DNA of 64,000 bases, from contig CM055102.1 of assembly GCA_029204225.1 (NCBI GenBank), positions 28,756,969 to 28,820,968 on the forward strand, given 5' to 3'. A program made the position numbers and the translations under genes. Numbering within the stretch: the stretch's first letter is position 1; every line of letters begins with the position of its first letter. The stretch comes from Diphasiastrum complanatum. Lineage: Eukaryota; Streptophyta; Lycopodiopsida; Lycopodiales; Lycopodiaceae. This document shows, one piece after another, positions 44,286 to 56,689 of the stretch. The notes below the pieces were generated by a model that saw only the letters and a program-made list of their open reading frames with translations, made no database searches and had not been told where the DNA came from.

Positions 44286-45341
44286 CACGAGGGTGACATG
44301 CATACGATGTATGAAACATCTTGCATGGTTTAGGAAAACCCACAATACTCCTTTGCATATTATGCATCATTAACATGATATCAGAAAAGCTACATCTTAG
44401 ACATATGTAATAGGTTGTGACTCAACACAACTATGCTTTCAAATTGGCATGCTCGAGTATTTCCAAAAGATATATGTTTGATAGATTAATTATAGAACAA
44501 CAATATTAACTCCATTGTACAGCCAAGAATCATCGTTAACCCTATCTGTAAAATCATTGTGAATTAATGGTCATTTGCAAGGAGACGACATAGACACAAG
44601 ACTTTATGATCATGACTCGTGCCACTGTGATATATGGAAAACAATTTTGGTCCCAATTTGACTTTCGGCCTGATTCCTCATAATCCTTGTTCCTCACTTC
44701 ATGCTTGTTTCTATCATCAACCCGTGGAATCACACATAATATAATTTACTTGAGTGAGCCCATTAATTCAAGAAAAGATACACCACCTCACGACGCCTGG
44801 AAAGATTGTTCGTCAGTTCATGACAAAAGACACGACAATACCAATTTATGTACAATGAGGGAGATCAAACTAAGGTGCTAAAGAGCTCTTCAGTCGAGTT
44901 CAACTATTTTTAGCTATCTGGATCTTCATATTGTTTGCAGCTATCCCCAAAGGCTGTACCTCAAAACTGAAATGATCGAAGCTACCTCAAAAACTAAGAG
45001 TCGTCTCTGTTGCAATCTTTCATAAATGGCAAGTAGAAGATCCGTTGGCATCTGGCTGTAGTAAATGAAAACAAAGACCGAATCTCTCGCAGGACGTTAC
45101 ATAAGCCGTCTCTTTATGCTCTTGTGGGTCATACCGCCGATCAGAAACAGGACCAATATCCCGAGTCCAGTCGACCGCTCAGAGTAGCTCTAGTATAAGT
45201 TTATGGAAGGCTGCAGCAAGCATGCTCTATTTTCACAAGTTCCACACAGATTAGCCGGTTGAACAAGCTCATTGAATCTAGCTAATAATACGAGGTCATA
45301 CTAAGACGAGGATACGATTCATGTATAATAGGGAAAAAAAT
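44286..45341. other. No gene recognised
   Basis: Balanced composition compared with the surrounding transposons, but no convincing ORF. It may be single-copy DNA downstream of the exon remnant that follows. Confidence 0.35.
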
Positions 45342-45646
45342 TTACTGTAAGTTGCTACTCCAACGTCTGAAATCACATTCACCCCAAAAAATATCACCCC
45401 TTGAGCTCAAGAAGAAATTTTTTGACATTCCCTTAACATTGCCTGCTTGTTTTGGTAAAGTCGATAATGCAGATGCCATCCCTTTCTTCGTGGATGCGGA
45501 ATCCTCTCTCATTGGCTGAATGTTTTCTTTGCGCACCACTTTCACTCCACTTTCATCAGGACTATCTACAAGCTAACTGATCCGTCTGCCGCAATGCAGT
45601 CTTGCTGGCGTAAGTTTCGTTCTGTGTCAACAGCAGCCATCGTCCA
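45342..45646 (-). pseudogene. Possible terminal exon of a host gene (unidentified)
   Basis: On the minus strand, MAAVDTERNLRQQDCIAADG (from ATG near 45640) is followed, after an apparent one-base loss near 45580, by LVDSPDESGVKVVRKENIQP and a Ser/Lys-rich tail ending WSSNLQ at 45342. Codon use looks coding and unlike a retrotransposon. No family recognised; a splice site instead of a frameshift is possible. Confidence 0.3.
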
Positions 45647-46984
45647 CGTCACCTGAAGCATGCTTAGATCAACAAGCAATATTAATTAGATCAATCGAAG
45701 TAAAGCCTTTTGACACATTCCAAGGCTGTATGCTAAACAACAAGGCACATATGAGTCTCAACTTATTATATCTCAAGTTTGAGGTTGCGAACAGGCGAGC
45801 CTTGAGGATTCTAGATTTGGGCTGCATCACGATTCACTACGTAATGTGTACGCATTGTGCAACAGTGCACTGGAGGCGAGCCTTCTATCCCCAAGCACAC
45901 TGGAGCTAGGAATCAGGATGAAGAACATTAAATATCTATCAGGTGGGTGTGTCCATGCATGATACGACTCTCATGATCATCAATGGTTCTGTCACATTCA
46001 TATATATATATCTATATATATATATATACACGTACATAAGATACATCTGATGTCTACTTCAGACTTCAGTGATCGGTCCAGTCTTCTTTAGATGAACGGA
46101 AGGAAGAGTAATGAAGAGTCATGATAGTCTGATTCGTTGTGCTTCATTATTGAAAACCCAACGAACCGAGACGTGACTGGCTTCTACAGACTACGTGGCT
46201 TCTCCCTGGCCATCCCCAGGTTGCTTGCTTGCTGCATTTACTAGCATTTAACCACTACATTTGAATGAATTAGATAATAAGACTAGAATGAAACTTCTAA
46301 TTTTAAAATCTATAACTAGTATTACTTGAGATTCAACAAGTGAAAAAACTACAAATCTAACGTTAGTGTTGTATGTAAATTTCAACAATAGGCCAGTTCA
46401 TAATTTTAAGTTTTCCATGAGCACTATTTTATTTTCGGTCATCTTAGATTTTGAATTTTGATTTTTTAGCCTCTTGTATTGCATATTGAGGTTTAGCAAG
46501 TTGTTTTTACATCTCTACTAGGGGTTGTAGCTGTAGCCATGTGGAGACTTGCCATTGATCCAAACCACGTTATAATAATGCTTTGCATAATGGCAATTGG
46601 AAGAGAGATCATTATGGCATGTAGGACAACCTACACTGGTAGTGGGCATTAAGTGGTGGTGTCAATTATTGCATGTAATTAACTATTGTTGGAATTATTA
46701 AACCTAGTTTTAGCTTTGATGTAGTATGATCCAGCCATATATCTCTTTGAGTGGTGAGTTTGAGCACCAAACATCAATATTAAAATCATTTTAGAGGAAT
46801 CTCTAATTCTTTGATCATTTTTCAATATTTGAAGTATTCTTTTATTTGGAGTAGAAGGTTATATTAATCTCAAAGATCACTTCATTACATTTTGTGAAAA
46901 TTGTGATGCAAGCTAATTGGGGAAACGTGAGACCGCCACTTACGACCATGGGGCAATTTACATGTGTTGTGTCCATATCAATGG
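45647..46984. other. No gene recognised; TA microsatellite
   Basis: Contains an interrupted (TA)n run at 46000-46029. Otherwise AT-rich, without a supportable gene. Confidence 0.4.
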
Positions 46985-47293
46985 CCAATACCACAACCAA
47001 GTAGCTCTTGCTAGAGTTTGAAACCTATTTTTACCTTTTGTGAACATTGTGGTGCATGTTGGTCATAATTACATGCATTGCAAGTTGGTCATGGAAAAGA
47101 CAAGGTGGGCTATTGCTCTATTTTAAATGTATATTTTGAAATAGGCCACAAATCTAGGCCAAAATCCAACCTTATAAACAAGTGATTTTCTCAAAGCCAC
47201 ATGCCCTTGCCTTATTTTTCTAAACTACATGGCAAGCTTGTCTTATTTTTCTCTGTCTTATTTTCTTATGTCTGATTTCAATGGACAATGAGT
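46985..47293. repeat. Dispersed repeat, second copy (see 3412-3770)
   Basis: Similar to 3412-3745 in the same orientation, with small indels. It is cut by the LTR starting at 47294. Confidence 0.6.
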
Positions 47294-47570
47294 TGAAAAT
47301 CAGGTTCAGTCTGATTCAGTTGTATCAGATTTAAATGTGTAATTAGTGTATAATCAGATTTATTGTATTTGGTTGTGATCGGGACGTGACCCATCATTGA
47401 CTTATTAGTCGGGCACTTGTTTCGTAGCTGGCTACGGGTTAGCTGAGTATTGACATGTAGAAAAATTAGCATGTACACTATATTGTTGACGGCAGTTGCT
47501 ATACTCAGGGGCATATCCTGAGTCAGTCTTTTAGCCCATGTTGGGCCTATCAATTTCTATCAAAATTTCA
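47294..47570 (+). repeat. 5' LTR of the LARD-like element
   Basis: Starts TGAAAATCAGGTTCAGTCTG and ends TTTCA, three bases before the primer-binding site. About 277 bp. Confidence 0.7.
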
Positions 47571-47573
47571 ACT

Positions 47574-47585
47574 TGGTATCAGAGC
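47574..47585 (+). other. Primer-binding site
   Basis: TGGTATCAGAGC, initiator tRNA-Met type, on the plus strand. Confidence 0.9.
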
Positions 47586-50500
47586 TATAGGGTGTAGCAG
47601 GTATGCACAATCCGGTGGAGCTATGGGATAGCGTCTTTCACCAGGAGAAATAGCACTTAGAGAGTCTCAGGAGAGAGTACTCCATACAGGGTATCGGCAG
47701 TCCGGATGGCAGGAGATAGCAAAGTTTCGATCTGAGCTTCGGGGAAGATCAAAACAATCGTCATAGGTGAATTTCGGGGAGAATTCACGGAAAAACTTGT
47801 AGTTCCGGTGATTTCGGGGAAATCATCGATGATGGCTAAGTAATTGACTGTGTAGGCAGCCGGTTGAAGCAATTGGATTTGCAAGGGAGCTGTAAAGAAT
47901 AGTGTTACACAGCCAGGGCAGTTTATAGGGTGTGATTGGGTGAAAATCAGTGGAAATTTCAGAAATTTCCAGTTTCATGGGGTGTTGACGGTTTGGAGAG
48001 ATAATCAGCCTATTTGGAGTCAATACTGCACCAATTTCAGAGCCATAAATTGCTTCGGAAGGGAGAGGTAGGGTGACCTCTGTGAGGCAGGTAGCTGCAA
48101 GAAAAATCTCAAGAAGAGATTGAGAAAAGCCCAAGAATGTCTCTCCTTTCTCAACGGCTAGGGTTTACAGATGGAAAGCCATTGATCTCTCTTCATACAA
48201 AGTAGAATTTGGTGCTGTAAAAGCACAAATCTAGGAGTAGCAGAAGGGCGCAGCCAACAACAGTGTCAAAAGGCAAAAAGAACCATCAATTATGGTGCTA
48301 GAATGACTGAAATGGTGAAGAATGGACAGCAAGGGTTTCAAGAAGAAAAGTGCTGGATCTTTCTTCATAGATGATCTTTTTCTAAACTGTAAGATGCTTA
48401 CAGAGGGCGCCCTGGTAGGATGAAGCTAGCTGCAACCGACCGTGGACAGCCATGGAAAGGTAAGAGAACATGGATCATATCCATGATGGCAGCCACCATA
48501 GCTATGAAAGCTTGGTGAAGAAGAAGAGAAGAGAGAGGCAGTGGAGGCCGTAAGGACTGGTCGCGCGCCCCAAAACCAATGAACAGATAGCGTTTCGGAG
48601 TGAGCCATGCTTGCAAGCACGTGGATCAGCGCACAAAAGCACCTAGGATCGTAGGATGAGTCCCTATGAAGATCAATGGTAGAGATCGTGCTTTTGAAAA
48701 GCAGTGTGAGCCATTGGATCGAAATTGGCCATTGGATGGCAAGTAAAGGGGCTATGAAAGGTTGAAGGGCAATTGGGCCTTCAACCTCATTAAAAATCTT
48801 CATATTGAAATGGAGATTGGACCCGACATGCCGGAAGGACATTTCTTCACTAAAAAAACTTCAGGATGAGGTTTCAGTTCATTTTGCAAGCAATTCCTTT
48901 GGAAAGGGATAACGTTGGCTAGAAGGCACCTATTTTGGCCATCCTTGGGCCAAAATGACCCCTGAAACTGGCTGTTCAGATCCAGTGGACAGAGCGACGT
49001 CATAGATAGGGAGAAAGGCATTTTCGGGAGTTTTCATTACCATTCTATCAAGTGGAGTGTGTGTGACCTAATGATGGGCTACATTCACCATTTGAGTACC
49101 GTAGGGCCAAATTCGGGGCAATTTTTGGCTGGTGAAACCTGCTACAGGGTGGTACAGTGAGGCATAATCACTTCTAGATCATTATTGCTTACTTCTAACA
49201 GGGTAACAGGGTGTTTGGAAGCAATAAATGCGATATGGGAGTGAATGGTAGCAAAATTGTGTGGAGAAAGCTAGTTTTGGCGACAAAAGTGCAGTTTGGC
49301 AGCGTGACTACTCATCATTGAGGGCAAGCATTCATAGGTGAGAGATAGGCATGGTATGCTAGTTATGGGCAAAAAATTCTCGTGATCAGGTTCAACTCTT
49401 GGGTTTCGAACCAACCAACGCCATGTGGCATTTTGGAGAAACGCTCTCATAGGTATGATCGACAGTGACAGTGTTGAGTCAGGTGATAACCGCATTAACA
49501 AACGCATCTATAGCTTGAAAATTTCTCGTTCGAAGGGAAATCTGGGCTATTTTGGAGGTATACACATTTTGGCGGTCATGGGTGATGGAAGTGCAAGGTG
49601 GTGCCAGTTGAAAGCCATTGGGCAAGATAACGGACTTGCATTGGACTTGGACGAGCTGTGTGTGGGACATGCAGAGGATGAAGAATGGGTCAATAATCAC
49701 ACTTTGGAGACCCTTGGAGAATGGTGAGTGTGATGATTTTGTGGTTTTACAGTTGGTAAGTCGATTTTGATCAAGTCATTGTAGCTGCGGAGCAGTATAT
49801 CAGTTTGTCATCGAAGAGTTACACTTCAATTGCCTATTCTGGGTAAATCAAGTCAATTTGCCATATCATGATTGCATCAAGGATGCAGATTCTAGTGATA
49901 GTAGGGTGCAAATCATTTGGTTTGGGCCATGGAAGATCTCACAAGATTGGCATGCACAGTCATGTGAGGGACTTGATGGTGGTGACATGAGATGATCATC
50001 AGGGGGCAGCTATTTCATATTGGACTTGAGTCGTTGGCATGGATAGGACTTACAAGGGTGATTCATGATGGAATCAGGAAGCTGCAGATGCAAATGGACA
50101 AAGCATGAAGCTTTAAGAGCCAGCTGTAGAATGGAGAGCTGATGCAGATCACACGGTTGGGTGTGATCGGAGGGCAAACACTGTGGTGAGTGTTTTGCTA
50201 GCGATCTACTAGAGGGTGACACTGATGGCGAGGACTTCATGGTGTGCTCATGTGGGAGTACATGTTGGCATTACAGCAGGGGGCCAGTCATTGGCATTGG
50301 CATCGATGGGGAGGCATCTACCATCACGGGCGTGGATAAGCTATCTATAGCTTTCATGCATTTGGTTGTACTTGCAGGAGTCTAGGCTTGGCACATGTGT
50401 TGGAATTTCCATGGTGCAGATTCTCAGGTGGTGAGATCATGGGGAAGCCTACAGGGAGTCACTCAGAGCCATATACCTCAGTACGATCAGAGAGACAATG

Positions 50501-51369
50501 GTCTCGGGATCCCATGAGTGGTGACTCAGGGACAAGCTTGTGTTGGCATGGTGTCGGGTGGCAAATAGCCAGGGAGAGCGAGCAAATGCTAGGATCCAAG
50601 TGGAACAGGTGATGCTTTGAAGTTCGACTTGTCTCTAGGTTGGTGTCACAAAGCTGTGGTGAGATAGGCTTCTTGGTGGGAGGCCTATGTACTGGTCAAA
50701 TCAAAGTCGACAACGTCAAGCATGGGAAGTTGAGCCTGCATGAGATTTAGGAGAGGCAAATCATCATCAGTATCTTTGGGAGATGGGCGAGCTACTCAGG
50801 TGTAGCTATGGTGAGGTTTGTGTACATTCATTCAGTGAGCCCTTGGTAGACTCTTGTGCTTGGAGCATGGAGAATGGATGGGGATCAGCTTTCAGGGCTT
50901 ATTGGACAGGATCTCAAGGCAAAGTGGCTTGGAGCATGGCTTTGTTTGGGAGACACATCAGAGATGAGGCTTGGAGCGCTCATTGGTTCGAGATGGTTCA
51001 TCTTGGATGATGTATGAGGACATCTATGTGATATGCGTGGATGTGAGGGCATCTTGGTACAGGTGCAGGCCATGGTTGAGGACCTGATTTGGTGACCAGT
51101 GGTGTAGCAGCGGATCTACAGGTGGCATAGGTGTTGGTACAACAGGATACCACTTATGGGCAGGCTTGGTCATGTATTTGATGCTTTATCATTCGCGTTG
51201 GTTTGCATGAGTGTGTGTGGGCTTGCATGTTACCTTGTCACGAGGGTCTAGATCTGAGTCAGAGTTGTATGTGGTTGTGCATTTGCTACGTTAGAAACAA
51301 AGTAATCATTTGGTATGCTCATTGACTTGTCGTTATGTTTGCTAGCTATCTATTTGGTGAGGGTATAGT

Positions 51370-51545
51370 CTTATGGTGGCAGTAAGATTTTCTCAGGTTG
51401 AGCCTCAGTCGCTCATGTATGTCAGCTTCACAGGTCTGTGCTTGTAAGTGTCGGATAGGATGTTAGCCTAGCTAGATGGAGGATTTAAGTCTCATGGTGG
51501 CAGTGAGATTTCTTCAGTTGACCCATGATGACGCTCATGTGATCC
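51370..51545 (+). repeat. Internal direct duplication in the LARD-like element
   Basis: The segment TATGGTGGCAGTAAGATTTTC through CGCTCATGT near 51372-51420 recurs near 51493-51541. It lies about 240 bp before the polypurine tract. Confidence 0.55.
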
Positions 51546-51767
51546 ACTTGTGTTCAAGTCGTATTGGGGACGAGTCAGTTGGTCGAGAGTTTGATAGAAT
51601 CTCTATATGAGCATTGTGTGTACATGCTACTTTGTGAGTCAAACCTGGCGATTTGTTGGTGTGCTTGAGTGTGAATTAAGTACAGAGTAGCGGGACATGC
51701 ATAACATCTTTTGGATACTCCAGACGGTGTTACATTTGTATTTCTTCACTCCTATCACATTTGAGTT

Positions 51768-51802
51768 TAAGGAAGAGAGCTGAAAATCAGGTTCAGTCTG
51801 AT
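51768..51802 (+). repeat. Polypurine tract and truncated 3' LTR
   Basis: TAAGGAAGAGAGC is followed by TGAAAATCAGGTTCAGTCTG, the LTR start. A minus-strand copia fragment begins right after 51802. Confidence 0.75.
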
Positions 51803-52380
51803 AAATGCCAAGAAGTATCTTGTACCCGATAGCGAATCGACTTTCATCGACCCATAGTCATCTGAATGGACGAGCTCAAGGATTTCCTTGGCTCTCTTTC
51901 CTTCATGTATAAATGGACTTCGATCCTGTTTGCCCTTTTGACAGGCTTCATAGAAGTTGGTGTGTGGTCTAGATATCTTCAGACCTGTCACAATGTATTT
52001 TCTGCTCATCTCGTAGAGGCTTCTCATGTTCAAATGATACATTCTTCTATGCCATGTTGATCTTCGTTTTCTGATGCATTCAATATGCTATTAGAACTGC
52101 TAATAATATTGGCTTGATACAGGTTACCTTCTCTGGATCCGATAGTCAGCAACTTATTTGAACTTTGTGCGACCATCCGGCATGTATTGCCATCAAACAT
52201 GACTCGAATTCCGAGATCTGCCATCTTCAAGACTCATAACATGTCTCTTCTCAGTGAGGGTACACATAGTGCTCCTAGAAACTTAGCTTGTCCCGACGGT
52301 GTTGTTTGTAGTTATAGAGTCCCGATGTCTTTTACATCGTGTTTGCTCTCGTCGCCTAGAATCACTGCTCTGCTGTTGTT
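51803..52380 (-). pseudogene. Copia fragment: protease end, pre-integrase, integrase start
   Basis: Read on the minus strand: VILGDESKHDVKDIGTL (52370), FLGALCVPSLRRDML, then GSREGNLYQA, MYHLNMRSLYEMSRKY, CQKGKQDRSPF and AKEILELVHSDDYGSM. These are consecutive blocks of a copia polyprotein. Two stops interrupt it, and it ends at the border with the LARD-like LTR. Confidence 0.7.
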
Positions 52381-53340
52381 GAGTTCTCTGTAGTTGGTGT
52401 ATCCTCATCACTAGGAAAGTCAATAAATGGATATTCATCAGGAGGAATCCTCATTGTACCATCTTTCCCACTGGATGTGTCCGTCTTCTCAGCATCCTCA
52501 CCTTCATACATCTTGGATTCATCAAAGATAACATCACAGCTAACATGTGTTTTGTTCTCCACTGGATCAAATCATCTGTAGCCCTTCACACGATCATCAT
52601 ATCCTAGGAATATGCACTTTATAGCTTTTACATCAAGCTTACGTCTTTCTTCCTTAGAAATGTGTACAAAGGCCTTACATCCAAAGAATCGCAAGTGGTT
52701 CACCTTTGGCTTCTTCTTCATGAATGCCTCCTCAGGTGTTATCTTTGGTACGACAATGGTAGGACTTCAATTTTGAAGATAGACTGCGGTACTGCATGCT
52801 TCTGACCAAAAATCTTATGGTAGCTTCATCTCAACTAGCATAGATCTGGCACTTTTCACAATCGTACGATTCTTGCGCTCAGCTACACCATTGAGTTCAG
52901 GAGTATGAGCTTGCATAAATTGTCTTTTGATCCCACATTGAACACAAAGATCATTGACGTCAGTAGACTTATACTCACCTCCACTATCCGATCTTAGAAC
53001 TTTGATCTTCCTACCTGTTTGATTTTTGACCCATGCTTTGAAGCTCTTGAAAGTGGCAAAAGCATTCGATTTCTTCTTTAAGAAGTAAATCCACATCTTA
53101 CGTGACATATCATCTATGAAAGTCATGAAATAAAAAGCTCCATCCATGGACATAGTCCTCATAGGCCTGCATAGATCTGTGTGGATCAAGTCCAAGATGT
53201 TCTTTTCCCTTGCAACACCACCTTTATTGAATTTCTCTCGATGTTGCTGCCCATACACAGATGATTGACACATTATCTTCAAGTGGTCTTCCATCATAGG
53301 CAATCCTTTCACCATTTCCAATTTCCTCATCAAGCTAAGG
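52381..53340 (-). pseudogene. Copia integrase fragment, sister of 22.5-23.7 kb
   Basis: The largest minus-strand frame, 53333-52815, gives DLIHTDLCRPMRTMSMDGAF, FIDDMSRKMWIYFLKKK, LRSDSGGEYKS and ELNGVAERKNRTIVKSARS. The catalytic Glu is intact here. 52562-52362 gives SCDVIFDESKMYEGEDAEK. Nucleotide similarity to 22740-23700 is high throughout. Confidence 0.8.
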
Positions 53341-53885
53341 TTATTTCGTCGATGACTTGGTCTAGGTTACCTGATGAGCTCTTCTCCTCTTGCTGTTACA
53401 TTGGCATGGCTTGGGGGCTAGATCCAGGAGGATTCTCCAGGAGGGATCTAGGATTGGTTGGGTGGTTTTGCTCCACAGTCTCTCTTGTGTTTTCCTATCC
53501 TCATCTTAGGGGATTGTCCCTAGTGCTCTTTACACAGTTCATCCCTCATTGTCTTGATTATGGTCATATAAGTCTGAATGTGCTCTCCTTGTTCCATTCG
53601 GGCACTATTCAGTTTTGACTTCAGAAACATAATCCTTAATGGATTTGATGTCTCAAACTGCTCCTTCAGCACATCTCATGCCTGTCTAGGTGTAATGGCA
53701 TCACTTATGTGGGTAATAATGTGGTCTTTCACCGACAAGTTGATGAAGGTCAAAGCTCTCCTCACCTTCCTGTCGAACACTTTAATGTCCACTTCATTTG
53801 GCGGTCTTCTCTCATCACTTGTGATGACATCCCAGAAACAGTGAAACTGTAGTGTAATTGGGTGTATAGCGGCCTCAAGGAAGAA
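53341..53885 (-). pseudogene. Copia gag fragment
   Basis: On the minus strand from about 53880: FHCFWDVITSDERRPPNEVD, then KVRRALTFINLSVKDHIITH, DVLKEQFETSNPLRIMFLK and RMEQGEHIQTYMTIIKTMRD. This is a UBN2-type gag. A TGA replaces the conserved Trp of the AWDVL block, consistent with TGG to TGA. Confidence 0.65.
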
Positions 53886-54400
53886 GTCCAGTGCACCAAT
53901 TCGTTGGAGGCCCTCAGATCACGATGAGAAAGGATCTATGGTGGGAGTTCGAACTTGTCTGGACCGTTGGATGATGAAGAGACATTGGATTTGTAAAGAT
54001 CCACTCTAAATTTCACGTGACAGGCCCAAAGTGCACAATACACTTCAACTTCATTAAAAAATTTTCAACTGAAATTGGAGTTGGGTCCCTTCACATGTGA
54101 AAGGTGAAGTTTCTTCAAGGTGAAGAAACAGTTCAAAAATTCAAAAAGTCCTTATTTTCTAGTCCTTTATCCGTTTTGACCCAAACGAAAGGCTATAATC
54201 TCCAAACGAAGGGCACCCAGACTGTACCTACAAGTACGGTACCACAAAACAGAGTGATTGCAGTGGAGAACATGCTCAGTGGACGTCAAATCTCTTTTGC
54301 CCCTTTCAGGGAGCGGGTACTCAGGAGTGTGAGGTGAGAAGCATTTCACGTTTGAAAAGCGACTTGGCTTGTGAAACACTCTTTAGACGGAGTGCGAAAA
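53886..54400 (+). repeat. Retrotransposon leader sequence, inverted copy of 24.0-24.3 kb
   Basis: 54050-54300 matches 24024-24280 inverted, including an open frame (54104-54337) with TQTVPTSTVPQNRVIA. The neighbouring copia gag is on the other strand, so this leader belongs to a different, truncated plus-strand element. Confidence 0.5.
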
Positions 54401-54531
54401 TAAAACAATGATGAAGCACTTAGGCTTACCCAACTAGTGCTCGAAATAGAAATGAAATTAACTAAGATGACAAAATACAAAACCTTACTAAGGCTTACCC
54501 AACTAGCAAGGTGATTAAACTAAATCCTAGA
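54400..54531. repeat. Duplicated AGGCTTACCCAACTAG motif
   Basis: Two copies about 80 bp apart (near 54421 and 54501) lie just 3' of the gag-like reading frame. Confidence 0.45.
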
Positions 54532-56571
54532 TTAACACCCAAAGGGTAATAAAATGAGATTGCGGCTAATACTAAGCAAATAAGCAGTAATGAACATGCC
54601 ACAATAAAACCGATGAAAAGGACTCAAGAGGAGGTCGCGATCAAGATTGCCATGGTGCTTCTGGTAGAATACTCGGCAGTTGGTGACCATGTCTTTGGCT
54701 AAGTTGCCGGTATCCATGCTTGTGAGCTTAGGCCAAAAGATTTTGTTCTTGACCTTGGTGGTAGGAAACGGTTCTCGCCTCACTACTGGATGGTAATAAG
54801 GATTGGTGCACATGTAGGAGGGAGCTTCGAGATACTGTGCCACTAGGGTCTTACTTTGCAGGAAGAGCTGATGATGCCAGAGAGGTTGTGGATCCATGAG
54901 TTTGACTACTGCTTTATGTGTCTGACACAGGTCCAAATCTGGCAGTATGTAGTCACCTCGCTCTTTCGTTGTTGGATACTTCTTTGCAAACTCCTGAGAG
55001 GTGTGCAACTCCTTGCTTGGTTCTATGGGCATGATTTTGTGCCGGATGGTTGGTGCTTCAGAGGCAATCTCGTGTTGGGTTTGTGGATCGGGTTCATAAG
55101 AGAGAGGAGGCGAGGGGTTAGCTTCTGCAATTCTTTGTGGCTCAGGAGAAAATTGTCATGGAATGAAGATGGGGTCAGTGGTGTCGAGAGGGTTAGAAGC
55201 GGTGGAAGGGAAAAGATAATGTTGGGAGCTGGTACCCCCAGAGCCTGACAGATTGGTTGGTGTTTGAGCTCCTTGCCCCAGAGGTTGGCCTTGAAATGCG
55301 GAGCCTTGAGTTGTAGGAGGAGGCTGTTGGAATCCTGTTCCATCTCCACCATCTGGTCCATATGGAAGTGCAGTTAGTAATTGTAATGCAAAATCATCTA
55401 TGTTGACTGTGGAGTCAAGTAGGGTGGAGATTTGTACAGGTGAGGGCTTTTGTGAAAGTGTGGAAGTGAAGCCCGTGTTGAAAGTTAGTGAGGGTGTGGA
55501 GGTGGCAGTAAATGGTGGGGGTGGTGGTGGGAGTGTGAGAGCAAGTGATGGAGAGGAGATTGCCTGTGTGGATGGAATCACGCCCATAGGATCAGAGCCA
55601 AAAGTGTCTACCATTCCGAAGCTGCCTGCCTGCTGCTGCTACTGCTTGTGGCGTTGCTGGGCCTGGTGAAGTAAGGCCGCCTGCTGCTTTAGAACCTCCT
55701 TTGGGACCTGAGATGGTTTAAGACTCCCTCCGAATTCAGCATATTCCACATCGATGTCGCTGGATAGAATGTCATGTGGGACATCGGCTTCTGTGCTAAT
55801 TGCCTTCCCTTTTTGCTTCTTAGTAGGTGGGGCTGGTGAGACCGGTTTTGCTGTCGGTTGGGGGGTGGCTCGTTTTTTTGTGCTTGGATAAACATCATCC
55901 AGCTCCTTGATGGCAGCAGTCGCCCTAGACCCCAATTGTTTGGTGACCTACATGTGGAGGAGATACCTACATTTGGTAGTTGCTTTGCGAGCTTTCAGAG
56001 CTCCGCACAGCTTCTCTGCTACCTTCTCAGCCCACTTGTAATTTTGAGTGGGATCGTCCATGGTGAGGGTAAGAGAAAAGAGGTCGCTCGGTGGTATGCG
56101 ATCCATCTTGGTGGTATGCATTGCGACCATGGTGACGAGGATCTCTAAGGCGGCCCGTAGATGGGAATCCGTGATGAGGCGAATTGCGATCCTGTCATTG
56201 GTTTGGGCAATGGTTTTGCCGTCGTCTGTCAGAAATTTTGTGAAGTACTTGGCATCATAGCTGGTGCCCTTTCCATGGATTGTCTCTCTGGAGATCCCCA
56301 GGAGAGACGTTGATAATAGAATAGCTGCCACTCTTGGATGTAATCCGGAAAGTTTGGAACTCATCCGAATAGGTTGAGTAGGCTGTTCGGATGAGGCTCT
56401 CGCTCTACTGGTCCTGGAAAAGTGTAGATCAAAGCCAAGGTTGGTGAGGATATCCTTGGCCAGGGTGAGTTGCTCGGCGTAATTCTTAAGATAGATCATG
56501 ACGATATCCCTTGAATAAGGACAAGGGGGTTTACATCGATGCAAGCTAAGCGATGAATCGCGGGAAGCCAT
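54532..56571 (-). pseudogene. Unidentified 680-codon gag-like ORF with three in-frame stops
   Basis: A single minus-strand frame runs from ATG 56571 (MASRDSSLSL) to 54532. Only TAG near 55948, TAG near 55639 (inside a CAG/Gln run) and TGA near 55156 interrupt it. The N-terminal 200 residues are helical and globular (AKDILTNLGFDLHFSR, LRAALEILVTMVAMHTTKM). Then come a basic stretch (PPTKKQKGK), a Gln-rich coil, a long Pro/Ser/Thr-rich section and a folded C-terminus (LWHHQLFLQSKTLVAQYLEA). I recognise no family. A gag-like protein of an LTR element is a guess from layout and context. Confidence 0.5.
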
Positions 56572-56676
56572 GATAGTAGTGATTTTAGATTGCTCTGAGA
56601 ATTTTGAAAATTTTGAAAAAAATTGGCATGAACTCGAGAACAATCTAAAATGAACTCATGGAGAGAAGGTGGAGGA

Positions 56677-56685
56677 CTTTATATA
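56677..56685 (-). promoter_or_regulatory. TATA box of the gag-like ORF
   Basis: Minus strand TATATAAAG, 106 bp upstream of the ATG at 56571. The spacing fits a short untranslated leader. Confidence 0.5.
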
Positions 56686-56689
56686 GACT

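Larger units (their letters stand above)
47294..51802 (+). mobile_element. Non-autonomous LTR element without coding capacity (LARD-like)
   Basis: 5' LTR 47294-47570, primer-binding site 47574-47585, 4.2 kb of interior with only short unrelated ORFs, polypurine tract 51768-51780, and the first 22 bp of a 3' LTR (51781-51802, identical to the 5' LTR start). The interior is G-rich on the plus strand and shows no gag, protease, integrase or reverse transcriptase. It therefore fits a large retrotransposon derivative mobilised in trans. Another copia fragment truncates its 3' LTR. Confidence 0.7.

Noticed and set aside
49425-49727. 100-codon ORF in the LARD-like element as a gene
   Set aside because: It has no recognisable domain, lies in a frame without flanking coding signal and is of a length expected by chance over 4 kb.
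52381-53340. Functional copia integrase because the catalytic Glu is intact
   Set aside because: Frames are broken at both ends, the protease is from another fragment and no reverse transcriptase is joined to it.
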